Shown here: one piece after another, positions 14,873 to 21,347 of the stretch
Position numbering within the stretch: the first letter of the stretch is position 1
Layout: every line of letters starts with the position of its first letter
Virus record (IMG/VR): IMGVR_UViG_3300042544_001444
Coordinates: 1 to 26,723 of that record
Reading direction: 5' to 3' (one strand)
Source: a virus
DNA length: 26,723 nucleotides
The notes under the pieces: generated by a model
What the model was told of the DNA's origin: nothing
The model's database searches: none
What the model saw: only the letters and a program-made list of their open reading frames with translations
Translations under genes and position numbers: made by a program

Positions 14873-15489
14873 AATGTATTGTAATAATTGTTTTGTTTTT
14901 CTTGACGTTCTATTGTCTTATGGTGTTGTATACAATATTCCTCATCTAAAGGTAATGACGAAAACTTTTGACCACCTATTATTCTTTCATGTACTTTACC
15001 ATACCAAGTCATACCTTTTCTATAAACTCTACCTTGAGCGTCAGGAAAATTTATCCAACCATTCTCGTTAACCTTCCACCCCCACTTATTTATATGTTCT
15101 TGAGTAATTCCATTAACGGTATTAATACGAGGAACAAAAATCAGATCAACCTTCGGATTTAATTCCAATATTGTTGACAGGTTTTGTACCATATATTCAC
15201 TGATCATTTCATCCGCATCTAATTGGTAGATATAGTCACCAGTACAATACTCATTCAATTTATTTTTCCAATCGGCAAAATTACCATCAAATCCAAAACC
15301 TCTCCATGTTTGCACGTTAGGTTTAATGTTATATGGTAAAAGAAAATCTAATATTTCTGAATTTCCATTCTTTTCATCATATAAAATAACAATCTCATCC
15401 TCAATTCTTTTGTGTTCCAATAGAAACGGGACCAATTTTTTTATTTCTTCTATTTCATTACAAACTGTAATTGCAAAACTTATTTTCAT
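14869..15489 (-). CDS. Glycosyltransferase family 2 (WaaE/KdtX-like)
   Basis: The 206-aa protein starts with ISFAITVCNEIEEIKKLVPFL, then FADWKNKLNEYCTGDYIYQLDADE, where D91-A92-D93-E94 is the DxD metal site. GRVYRKGMTWYGKVHERI resembles the C-terminal signature of the WaaE/KdtX beta-glucosyltransferase-like GT2 group involved in LPS-core sugars. The C-terminus ends in a His/Gln-rich segment (CIQHHKTIERQEKQNNYYN) typical of that group. The size is that of a compact catalytic domain. It overlaps both the upstream small gene and the downstream methyltransferase by 4 bp. The acceptor is unknown; similarity to LPS-core enzymes suggests a heptose- or hexose-containing acceptor but does not show one. 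Confidence 0.8.
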   Translation of the reverse strand: MKISFAITVCNEIEEIKKLVPFLLEHKRIEDEIVILYDEKNGNSEILDFLLPYNIKPNVQTWRGFGFDGNFADWKNKLNEYCTGDYIYQLDADEMISEYMVQNLSTILELNPKVDLIFVPRINTVNGITQEHINKWGWKVNENGWINFPDAQGRVYRKGMTWYGKVHERIIGGQKFSSLPLDEEYCIQHHKTIERQEKQNNYYNTL

Positions 15490-15725
15490 GCTCTTTGTCC
15501 TCCGTTTATTCTTATTGTTAACTCATTTATTATTTCATTATCGATTTCTTCAGCAATTTCTCTAGACAATAATCTTGTTAATTCAGCTTCGGCATTAATT
15601 GCGTAAACTTCAGTCAAGTCATCAACCAACTCAGGTCTCCATTGAGCACGTAGTGTCCTAACAATGTTTTGAATACCTTCAGATTGAATTGTTATACCAT
15701 GAAAAAATTTGAATTCTCTAACCAT
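15486..15725 (-). CDS. Small protein resembling the conserved core of T4 gp23-type major capsid proteins
   Basis: I place the start at the ATG at 15725 (79 aa), which overlaps the upstream stop by 8 bp. A longer frame from 15770 would overlap by 53 bp. The protein reads VRTLRAQWRPELVDDLTEV followed by YAINAEAELTRLLSREIA and EEIDNEIINEL. In T4-like capsid proteins a block of the form LKA-x-x-T-x-ELAQDLKAVHGLDAEAEL-x-x-ILS-x-EI-x-x-EI-x-RE has the same order and spacing. The rest of the capsid protein is missing, and the gene ends soon after this block (RINGGQRA). It may be a captured capsid segment, a capsid-interacting decoy or chaperone, or an independent helical protein. Its place among glycosylation genes is unexpected. 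The resemblance is from memory. Confidence 0.7.
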   Translation of the reverse strand: MVREFKFFHGITIQSEGIQNIVRTLRAQWRPELVDDLTEVYAINAEAELTRLLSREIAEEIDNEIINELTIRINGGQRA

Positions 15726-15957
15726 TTTGTCTTTCTCTTGCAAATAATTTAAAAATTCTACCGTTATCATTAAATGTCATTTCCGCATTACTCGTTGGAC
15801 TCAAACGAATACTACATTCATTAGGGCCTGATGCGAACATAACTGGTTCGTTATCACCAAATTGAAAACAAAACTCAACATTTTCCACTTCAAACCTATG
15901 AGGTGTAAAATATAATTTTGGTGTTTCATCACCTTTAAAAAATTTGAAGTTCATCAT
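15718..15957 (-). CDS. Hypothetical 79-aa protein, translationally coupled in the glycosylation operon
   Basis: I do not recognise it. It reads as a small beta-rich protein, with NFKFFKGDETPKLYFTPHRF, then FCFQFGDNEPVMFASGP and CSIRLSPTSNAEMTFNDNG, without membrane or signal segments. ATGATG at the start overlaps the upstream GT4 stop by 4 bp, and the stop overlaps the gp23-like gene by 8 bp. The three genes are therefore almost certainly co-translated. FKFF near the N-terminus also occurs in the next protein (VREFKFFHG). The two may share a small N-terminal motif or a common partner. It could be a virion or scaffold-like component placed with the gp23-like gene. Confidence 0.7.
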   Translation of the reverse strand: MMNFKFFKGDETPKLYFTPHRFEVENVEFCFQFGDNEPVMFASGPNECSIRLSPTSNAEMTFNDNGRIFKLFARERQNG

Positions 15958-17216
15958 TTAACTTTATTTAGCTTAGGTAATATCAATTTAGTTTGTTGCG
16001 GTATAGATTGAGGTTTAGGAATATATGGTTTTAATATATCTTCAAATTTCTCTTTCATTTTTTGTAAAGAAAACTTCTCTGTATTTTCATGTTTTAATAA
16101 AACACTTTTTGAACTATATTCATTATAATCTTTTTTAACTAATCTCATTACCTCAACAACTTCACCGTAATTAGCGGTAAACCATTTAGAACCTTTTAAA
16201 ATAAACTGATCAACTGCACTATCATCAACATCGGTTAATTGACCGCCTATCAATATAGATTTATCAATAGGTAAAAAATCTTTATGTCCAGACCAATTAG
16301 ATGCAATGACAGGTTTTCCTGACATAGTAAACTCTAGTAATGGTCTACCAAATCCTTCACCTTTTGTGATTGATATCATCGCCTTTATCTTATCATGACA
16401 ATATAAGTCATTCATTTCTTTATTTGTCAAATCACCGAATAATAAATAAATTGCTGGTGGATTTGAAATATCACCAACAACACTCTTAATTCGTTTAATA
16501 AACGACTCTCTTTCTTTGACTGAAAAATTTGACGAAGATGTTTTTAAAACTAATGCGGGTGATTCTTTTTCATCCTTAAAAGCCTCAACAAAACATTTAA
16601 TTAACATACCCACGTCTTTTCTGTCTTGACCTAAATTACCTTTCAACCAATGACCAACAAATAAAAATGCGAAATCTTCCTTTATGTCTAAATTGAATTC
16701 TGAATTGGTTTTATCATTATAAATCTTAGTGTCAATTCCCTCAAATAAAACTTCAATTGGTTTTGTTATTTTATGTTGATTGATTAATTCATTGGTATTT
16801 TTATTGACTTCGTTGTATGATGTGTTTAATAGAATATCTTTGGAAAAATTAGATGTGGTAATAATTAAATCCATTTTATTACAACCATCCACCCAATCTT
16901 TTGGAGCCACAGTAGTCTCAATGCCCGCGGTTATGCCAATATTAAACTTACCGTATCTTTGAAATTCATTTGGTACAGTTACTTGTACATAGAAATCAGG
17001 TAAACCCTCAAATCTAGTTACAATATTACTTTCAATCCATTTATGAAATACGTTATCTGTTTCTAACGCTGTCATTGGAGTTGTTCCCCACATACAACTA
17101 TCAATCTTTATATCAAATAAGTTCATTTGATATAAAGATTCTAATAAATCTCTTGAGTGTGAACCATATCCACTTCTTGTTTTAACCGGCCCTCTAAATA
17201 ATAACGTTGGTTTCAT
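15954..17216 (-). CDS. Glycosyltransferase family 4-like protein
   Basis: The 420-aa GT-B protein begins with LLFRGPVKTRSGYGSHSRDLL, a typical GT4 acceptor loop. It continues with FNIGITAGIETTVAPKDWV and IEVLFEGIDTKIYND, and has the C-lobe signature FLFVGHWLKGNLGQDRKDV. The donor site carries E287 and E295 in GEGFGRPLLEFTMSGKPVIA, the E-x7-E motif of retaining GT4 enzymes. A proline-rich tail (PYIPKPQSIPQQ) follows the fold and may bind a partner. Its ATG shares one base with the stop of the upstream GT4 gene (TAATG), so the two are coupled and may act in sequence. The sugar donor is unknown; GDP- or UDP-sugars are usual. Confidence 0.88.
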   Translation of the reverse strand: MKPTLLFRGPVKTRSGYGSHSRDLLESLYQMNLFDIKIDSCMWGTTPMTALETDNVFHKWIESNIVTRFEGLPDFYVQVTVPNEFQRYGKFNIGITAGIETTVAPKDWVDGCNKMDLIITTSNFSKDILLNTSYNEVNKNTNELINQHKITKPIEVLFEGIDTKIYNDKTNSEFNLDIKEDFAFLFVGHWLKGNLGQDRKDVGMLIKCFVEAFKDEKESPALVLKTSSSNFSVKERESFIKRIKSVVGDISNPPAIYLLFGDLTNKEMNDLYCHDKIKAMISITKGEGFGRPLLEFTMSGKPVIASNWSGHKDFLPIDKSILIGGQLTDVDDSAVDQFILKGSKWFTANYGEVVEVMRLVKKDYNEYSSKSVLLKHENTEKFSLQKMKEKFEDILKPYIPKPQSIPQQTKLILPKLNKVK

Positions 17217-18574
17217 TATACTACTTTATATAAATTAAATCTCTCTCTTGGAGTAAAGTTTTTTATTGTATTTTCAATACCCTCACTCATTGCATCACAC
17301 ATAACCTTTGATGATAAGTTTTTGATTGCCCACTCTCTTCCCTTTAGTCCCCTTTCTTTATTTTCATCTTTAGACCAACCATATACTTCCATAATTGCAT
17401 CTGATACATCATCAACGTTAACTCTATCATCGAAGATATATGGAGTAAGTGGTGACCCATTTAATGTTGTTGAGGTGGACCAAACAGGTAGAACCCATTC
17501 ACCATGTGGAGTACCTTTATAATCTTTTTTATTGTGTAAATTTTCAATGTGTATGTAATCTTTTTCGTTGTATGGAAAACCACATTGATCCTGTAATCCA
17601 CCTGTAACATTAACTATAATAGGTGTTCCGGCCATAATACTTTCAGCGGTACCTAAACCAAATCCTTCATTGTTTGCAATATTAATAGTACAATCGGAGA
17701 TGTTATATAGTTCGTTTAATTTATCCGATTCAATTTTCTTTTCTGAAAATACCACATCATAATCTGGGCATATAACATCCTTAACCGCATATAAATCGGT
17801 ACCGTTGTTATCTATCGGAGTGGTGTGCATTAACAATACACATTTTTCTGATTTTTCTTTTGGTAATTTATCACAAAACAATTTAAAAGAATGAATGACA
17901 TCGGAAGTTTGTTTTCTTCTAATGTTTCTGTTGTTGTAGAATAATACAAACTCATATTCTTTATCACCAAATAATTCTTTTTTTGTTTCGGTTAGATCAG
18001 AAACCAAGGGTTTAAATACATTTTGATTAATACCGTGAGGAACATAACTAATTTGCCAATCTTTTAATGGTTTACGAATACCATCTTCAATTTTACCAAC
18101 ACGATTAACAATACCATATGTTAATTTAGATATACAACCTAACCAATCACAACTTTCATAATAATCTTTATTATAAAGTGGGTCTGGAGTGTTATCCCAG
18201 ATGTGATAATATAAGATAGGAACTTGTTGTCTAATTTCATGTTCGGCATCGTACAACCATTGCCAATAATGCGGATCGGTAAAATGTAAGATAGCATCAA
18301 TTTTAATTTCACTTAAAATTTTTCTTAACATTACAATATCACCGTATGAAGTATAAGGTATAATCTTTAAGTCAGCATCCACCACACCTGTTTTATTTCT
18401 AACATCATCATTTACATCAATCCATTTACCAACCTCAGGATGATTTATACCCGCACCTAATTGAACCCAGTTAAAACGATCAACAGTACCCATAACAATC
18501 TCTCTTGACATTGTTGATATACCCGATGTCATCCTTAGGTCATCGGATAGTAATAAAATTCTTTTTTTACTCAT
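17216..18574 (-). CDS. Glycosyltransferase family 4-like protein
   Basis: The 452-aa GT-B protein starts with RILLLSDDLRMTSGISTMSREI, a GT4-type N-terminus with the Gly/Ser acceptor loop. ISYVPHGINQNVFKPL marks the inter-lobe region, FVLFYNNRNIRRKQTSDVI the phosphate-contact strand, and E303 and E311 in NNEGFGLGTAESIMAGTPII form the E-x7-E pair. The length is typical of GT4. It is the first catalytic gene of the minus-strand operon, starting 2 bp from the stop of the ribbon-helix-helix gene. It may initiate glycan building, but order in an operon does not prove order of action. No membrane segment is seen. Confidence 0.88.
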   Translation of the reverse strand: MSKKRILLLSDDLRMTSGISTMSREIVMGTVDRFNWVQLGAGINHPEVGKWIDVNDDVRNKTGVVDADLKIIPYTSYGDIVMLRKILSEIKIDAILHFTDPHYWQWLYDAEHEIRQQVPILYYHIWDNTPDPLYNKDYYESCDWLGCISKLTYGIVNRVGKIEDGIRKPLKDWQISYVPHGINQNVFKPLVSDLTETKKELFGDKEYEFVLFYNNRNIRRKQTSDVIHSFKLFCDKLPKEKSEKCVLLMHTTPIDNNGTDLYAVKDVICPDYDVVFSEKKIESDKLNELYNISDCTINIANNEGFGLGTAESIMAGTPIIVNVTGGLQDQCGFPYNEKDYIHIENLHNKKDYKGTPHGEWVLPVWSTSTTLNGSPLTPYIFDDRVNVDDVSDAIMEVYGWSKDENKERGLKGREWAIKNLSSKVMCDAMSEGIENTIKNFTPRERFNLYKVV

Positions 18575-18575
18575 T

Positions 18576-18773
18576 TTAAAATTTAGAACCTGTTGTTGAT
18601 AGGTCAGAATAGTTATTTATTGTGTTTCTAAATGATTCGTTCTTTATGTATAAATCTAAAGAGCGATTTACCAATTTTTGTAAATTGATATTACCGTCAA
18701 TCGCATTCACTTTAAATTTTTTATACACATCATCTAAGATGTGCACACTAGTTAATTTTTTTTCTACTTTCAT
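18576..18773 (-). CDS. Small ribbon-helix-helix-like DNA-binding protein
   Basis: I choose the ATG at 18773 (65 aa, MKVEKKLTSVHILDD), not the one at 18791. It leaves a promoter-like TATATT 7 bp upstream, and the conserved part starts there. The sequence KKLTSVHILDDVYKKFKV gives a beta strand followed by a helix, then GNINLQKLVNRSLDLYIKN, the strand-helix-helix plan of Arc/MetJ/ParG-type proteins and of small T4-like phage proteins. Such dimers bind operator DNA through the beta strand. It is the first gene of an operon of about 8.5 kb, so it could autoregulate the glycosyltransferase operon. That is inferred from position; other roles such as DNA binding in the head are possible. Confidence 0.72.
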   Translation of the reverse strand: MKVEKKLTSVHILDDVYKKFKVNAIDGNINLQKLVNRSLDLYIKNESFRNTINNYSDLSTTGSKF

Positions 18774-18780
18774 AATAATA

Positions 18781-18809
18781 AATATATACATTTATATATA
18801 CATAGTAAA
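18781..18809 (-). promoter_or_regulatory. Promoter-like -35/-10 of the minus-strand glycosylation operon
   Basis: Read on the minus strand, TTTACT (18809-18804), a 17-bp spacer and TATATT (18786-18781) lie 7 bp before the ATG at 18773. This matches the spacing seen before 1738, 9164, 20194 and 24181. It implies a leaderless mRNA for an operon reaching 10227, and it supports the shorter start for the ribbon-helix-helix gene. Confidence 0.5.
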
Positions 18810-18813
18810 CCAA

Positions 18814-18843
18814 AAAAATATCGTCTTTATTGACGATATTTTT
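18814..18843 (-). terminator. Rho-independent terminator of the 54-aa minus-strand gene
   Basis: A perfect 12-bp stem pairs 18814-18825 with 18832-18843 around a 6-nt loop (TTTATT). On the minus strand it ends in a run of seven T. It lies 23 bp after the stop of the gene at 18867-19031 and insulates that gene from the long operon. Confidence 0.85.
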
Positions 18844-18866
18844 AATTATCCTTAATAGTGATGATG

Positions 18867-19031
18867 TTAATCTTTAAGTTGGTTCAATTTGTGAACAATT
18901 GCATCAACTATTTGTTGCTGTTGTTCAGGTAATGTTATTGTTTGTTGTGTAGTTTCGTCTACAGTTACTTTAACTTCAGCCGGTTGATTAACAACTTCGG
19001 TACTTTTATTTTTTTTACATCCGCATCCCAT
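18867..19031 (-). CDS. Cys-rich N-terminus micro-protein, 54 aa
   Basis: The protein starts MGCGCKKNKSTEVVNQPAEV, with Cys-Gly-Cys right after the initiator. Thr/Val-rich and Gln-rich segments follow (TTQQTITLPEQQQQIVDAIV), and it ends HKLNQLKD. The C-terminal part can form an amphipathic helix. I do not know its function; the CGC start could bind metal or form a disulfide, and MGCxC resembles an acylation signal only superficially. It is a single-gene unit: a TATAAT at 19045-19050 on its strand precedes it by 13 bp and a strong terminator follows. The size, clean stop, terminator and divergent arrangement with the SGNH-like gene support it being real. Confidence 0.75.
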   Translation of the reverse strand: MGCGCKKNKSTEVVNQPAEVKVTVDETTQQTITLPEQQQQIVDAIVHKLNQLKD

Positions 19032-19056
19032 AGTATTTTCTTTTATTATAAATATT

Positions 19057-19085
19057 TTGGTTTATTATTTTTTATTTCCTATATT
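19057..19085 (+). promoter_or_regulatory. Promoter-like sequence in the divergent region before 19124
   Basis: TTGGTT (19057-19062), a 17-bp spacer and TATATT (19080-19085) lie 38 bp before the ATG at 19124. It sits in the 92-bp divergent gap between the 54-aa minus-strand gene and the SGNH-like gene. The opposite strand carries ATATTTATA and TATAAT at 19045-19055, so the gap probably fires both ways. Confidence 0.4.
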
Positions 19086-19123
19086 TTAATAATACAAAAA
19101 ATAATTTTTAAAATCAATAAAAT

Positions 19124-19810
19124 ATGAAAATAGGTGTACAAGGTTGTTCCCATTCATCTGACACTTATGGACACCCATGGCACTATTATTTAGGTGAAAA
19201 ATACGGTGCCGATATTAAATACGGAGCCTCTTCAGGGTCTGGTAATGAAATTAACATTGAAAAGGTTAAAATGTTAATCAACCGGTATCCAGATATGAAA
19301 ATCTTTATTATACAACTTACAGACCCCACAAGATTTGATTTTGGTATTGATAATATTGACTATGAATGGGAATATAGAGATAAAGAATTGGGTAATCTAA
19401 GACATCACACCATTAGATTAAATAACAATGATGACGAACTTAAAAAACATTTTATAAATGATTATAAAATTCATGATTTTTTTAAGAACCATGTCCTTGT
19501 GTCAGATTTGAATCAAAAATATAAGATATTCCATACCATGATGTCAATACAACATATCTGTGATTTTTATGGGGTCAAACTAATTTTTATTAGTTGGTTT
19601 ATTGATTTACAATTACTTGCAAATGAGATCAATTACGGCGATATTTTAGAAAAGATGAATGTTTTGGATGGAAGTGTGGTAAATTTTATATACAAAAATA
19701 AAATACAAGGAATACCAAATAACGGACATTATGGATCAGAAGAACATAAAAAAATATTTGATGAGTATATAAACCCACAATTATCAAACTGGATTTTGGG
19801 GCGTACCTAA
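19124..19810 (+). CDS. SGNH-hydrolase-like protein
   Basis: The 228-aa protein starts with KIGVQGCSHSSDTYGHPW, a variant of block I in which GDS is replaced by GCSHSSD, so the nucleophile could be S9 or S11. KYGASSGSGNEIN (33-44) matches the block II Gly/Asn region. FIIQLTDPTRFDF resembles block III. The C-terminal NNGHYGSEEHKKIF (H202, H208) takes the catalytic His place, but the usual DxxH Asp is missing or moved. Phage proteins with this GCS-type start are common, and their substrates are unknown. It converges on the DUF192 gene, overlapping its stop end by 27 bp. I regard the fold as likely and catalysis as unproven. Confidence 0.7.
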   Translation: MKIGVQGCSHSSDTYGHPWHYYLGEKYGADIKYGASSGSGNEINIEKVKMLINRYPDMKIFIIQLTDPTRFDFGIDNIDYEWEYRDKELGNLRHHTIRLNNNDDELKKHFINDYKIHDFFKNHVLVSDLNQKYKIFHTMMSIQHICDFYGVKLIFISWFIDLQLLANEINYGDILEKMNVLDGSVVNFIYKNKIQGIPNNGHYGSEEHKKIFDEYINPQLSNWILGRT

Positions 19811-20146
19811 ATACATAGCAACTTTGTCACCCACTCTCCAACCATCACAAGTCCCAGCGGGAAACTCGATAACATGATCACCAATTCCGGTATATCTCGG
19901 CGGATTCATACGATGTGGGTCCGGAGCCTCACAATTGGAATGAATACGATTTATGCGGTTATTAAGAACAAAAACAATATCCAATGGAATGAGACAATTC
20001 TTCATCCAAAAGGAATGATGTCCCTTACCCATCTTGAATACCATACAACCGTTTAATTCTTCTCTACCCATCATACCTCTTTCAATATCCGCAGGTGTGG
20101 ATAAGTACTCGGCGGGGAATGTTTTGTTATTAATGTGAACTGACAT
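19784..20146 (-). CDS. DUF192 family protein
   Basis: The 120-aa protein matches DUF192 throughout. RGMMGREELNGCMVFKMG lies near the N-terminus, then HHSFWMKNCLIPLDIVFV, the most conserved element of the family, and finally HVIEFPAGTCDGWRVGDKV. Bacterial members often have a signal peptide or lipobox; this one starts directly at the domain and has none, so it is probably cytoplasmic. The biochemical role of DUF192 is not established. Its 3' end overlaps the convergent SGNH-like gene by 27 bp. It is a single gene on the minus strand among plus-strand units. No distinct promoter was found. Confidence 0.92.
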   Translation of the reverse strand: MSVHINNKTFPAEYLSTPADIERGMMGREELNGCMVFKMGKGHHSFWMKNCLIPLDIVFVLNNRINRIHSNCEAPDPHRMNPPRYTGIGDHVIEFPAGTCDGWRVGDKVAMYLGTPQNPV

Positions 20147-20158
20147 ATCTATAATTAT

Positions 20159-20187
20159 TTGGAATTATCAAAATATATTATTATATT
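20159..20187 (+). promoter_or_regulatory. Promoter-like -35/-10 before the 68-aa gene
   Basis: TTGGAA (20159-20164), a 17-bp spacer and TATATT (20182-20187) lie 6 bp before the ATG at 20194. The spacing to the start codon is the same as at 9164 and 24181. The -35 matches TTGACA at 4 of 6 positions only. Confidence 0.42.
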
Positions 20188-20193
20188 TAAACT

Positions 20194-20400
20194 ATGGAAA
20201 GTATATTCGGAGGATTAATTGAATTCAATTCGGAAAACGAATTTGATGACTTTGTTAAAGATATTAATGAAACTAACGCCCTCTCAATAATTGAAAAATG
20301 TATTGAGTACGGACACCAAAACAATCTTTACACAGTACAGGAGACGTATTTTATTTATAAATGTTTAAAAAAACTAAAAGATCATGCAAATAAAAATTAG
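20194..20400 (+). CDS. Hypothetical acidic small protein, 68 aa
   Basis: I do not recognise this protein. It starts MESIFGGLIEFNSENEFDDF, is acidic in the first half, and its second half is helical and ends basic (YFIYKCLKKLKDHANKN). No membrane segment or motif is present. It leads a plus-strand cluster of short genes up to the terminator at 21994. Its 3' end overlaps the next gene by 17 bp in another frame. A promoter-like sequence lies immediately upstream and the stop is clean. Small phage accessory or regulatory protein is the best that can be said. Confidence 0.7.
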   Translation: MESIFGGLIEFNSENEFDDFVKDINETNALSIIEKCIEYGHQNNLYTVQETYFIYKCLKKLKDHANKN

Positions 20401-20563
20401 AGAGATTGTTTATATAATGATGATATTAACCGGAATTCTTGTTGAGAGATACGGACTTAAAGGTGCTGATCCGGAATTGACAAAGTATTTTGGATGGGGG
20501 GCGATTAGTCTAGGTTCATTCAACTTAGTTTTAGATTATATAAGAAAACCTAAAAAGAAATAA
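20384..20563 (+). CDS. Small membrane-associated protein, 59 aa
   Basis: The frame runs from ATG 20384 to TAA 20563 and translates to MQIKIREIVYIMMILTGILV at its start. Residues 8-20 are hydrophobic, and GWGAISLGSFNLVLDYI near residues 38-54 is a second hydrophobic segment. The end is basic (RKPKKK). That suggests one or two membrane segments with a positive cytoplasmic tail. It overlaps the preceding gene by 17 bp and the next ATG follows its stop by 1 bp. The overlap and hydrophobic profile support a real gene, though it is short. A phage inner-membrane protein such as a lysis accessory or superinfection-exclusion factor is possible, but nothing specific points to one. Confidence 0.62.
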   Translation: MQIKIREIVYIMMILTGILVERYGLKGADPELTKYFGWGAISLGSFNLVLDYIRKPKKK

Positions 20564-20564
20564 C

Positions 20565-21146
20565 ATGTCAAAACGTACAAAAAAATGGGAGAAGGACTTT
20601 GAGAAAAGGTACTCCAACGCAATCAAGGAACTACAATCATTAGAAACCGAACACAAACAAATGAGGGAAGATAACTCCGACGGTTATTGGTTCAGTCTAT
20701 ACCCAAGCGAATCGTCTATTGACTTCGGCGCTTGTGATAATTACGACGTGAATTATACGAAAGAGAATCAATACAAAGAAAGTGATTCAGAACACGTAAC
20801 AATCACACTTAAATCCGAATTGGGGAGTTTTAGTTTCGATTTTAATTCTTTAAAACAACTTAAAGCATTTAGAAATGATATTATCGAAGAGTGTGATAAG
20901 ATGAATAGAGAGGACGTATCAGTTAGCATTAACACCGACGAATGTGAGGAAGAAGACGAAAGCTGGGAAGACAACGAGGAATCTGAATATACCATTCAAT
21001 GTTCGAGAACTGCAGTACAAACTTGGACACATACGGTAATGGCTAGAAGTGCTTGTGAAGCTTATAGAAAGGCACAAGAAGGTGAGGGTCACGATGAGAA
21101 TGATGACTACGACGATTATGGTGATATAGATTATGAATCAATTTAA
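20565..21146 (+). CDS. Highly acidic hypothetical protein, 193 aa
   Basis: I do not recognise a family. The N-terminus is a charged helix (MSKRTKKWEKDFEKRY) with coiled-coil potential up to about residue 40. The middle (DGYWFSLYPSESSIDFGACD, then HVTITLKSELGSFSFDF) looks like beta strands. Residues of about 125-140 (ECEEEDESWEDNEESEY) form an acidic stretch. A second folded piece (YTIQCSRTAVQTWTHTVMAR then SACEAYRKAQEG) resembles a short domain, and the end is Asp/Glu/Tyr-rich (HDENDDYDDYGDIDYESI). The acidic tail could mimic nucleic acid, as in some phage anti-defence proteins, but that is speculation. The ATG follows the previous stop by 1 bp. Confidence 0.75.
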   Translation: MSKRTKKWEKDFEKRYSNAIKELQSLETEHKQMREDNSDGYWFSLYPSESSIDFGACDNYDVNYTKENQYKESDSEHVTITLKSELGSFSFDFNSLKQLKAFRNDIIEECDKMNREDVSVSINTDECEEEDESWEDNEESEYTIQCSRTAVQTWTHTVMARSACEAYRKAQEGEGHDENDDYDDYGDIDYESI

Positions 21147-21155
21147 AAAAATAAC

Positions 21156-21344
21156 ATGTTAAAAAACTACTATAGAGATTTCTTCGTCTATAAGAAGAAG
21201 CATCATTGGTATATTTTACCGGCCATCATATTTTATTATGACAGATACTCAATTTACGATGACGGTAAAATGGCACCATCTTACGGACTAACAATAAGAT
21301 GGTTACAATATATGGTCGGGTTTCAGTTACAGAAAATTAAATAA
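21156..21344 (+). CDS. Small basic aromatic-rich protein, 62 aa
   Basis: The protein begins MLKNYYRDFFVYKKKHHWYI and contains LPAIIFYYDRYSIYDDG, with a short hydrophobic aromatic segment that may touch the membrane but is too short for a confident transmembrane helix. It ends MVGFQLQKIK. It is rich in Tyr, Lys and His. I do not recognise it. It lies 9 bp after the acidic protein and 3 bp before the SGNH gene on the same strand, so it is probably co-transcribed. The tight packing supports coding. Confidence 0.6.
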   Translation: MLKNYYRDFFVYKKKHHWYILPAIIFYYDRYSIYDDGKMAPSYGLTIRWLQYMVGFQLQKIK

Positions 21345-21347
21345 GTT

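Noticed and set aside
10227-18574. Bacterial O-antigen or capsule locus as the identity of the window
   Set aside because: The gene content overlaps, but the S74 fibre, gp23-like protein, micro-genes and lack of Wzx/Wzy or other membrane transporters favour a phage. The alternative is not fully excluded.
18622-18855. 77-codon plus-strand frame rich in Phe/Ile
   Set aside because: It crosses the ribbon-helix-helix gene and the terminator on the opposite strand, so it is unlikely to be coding.
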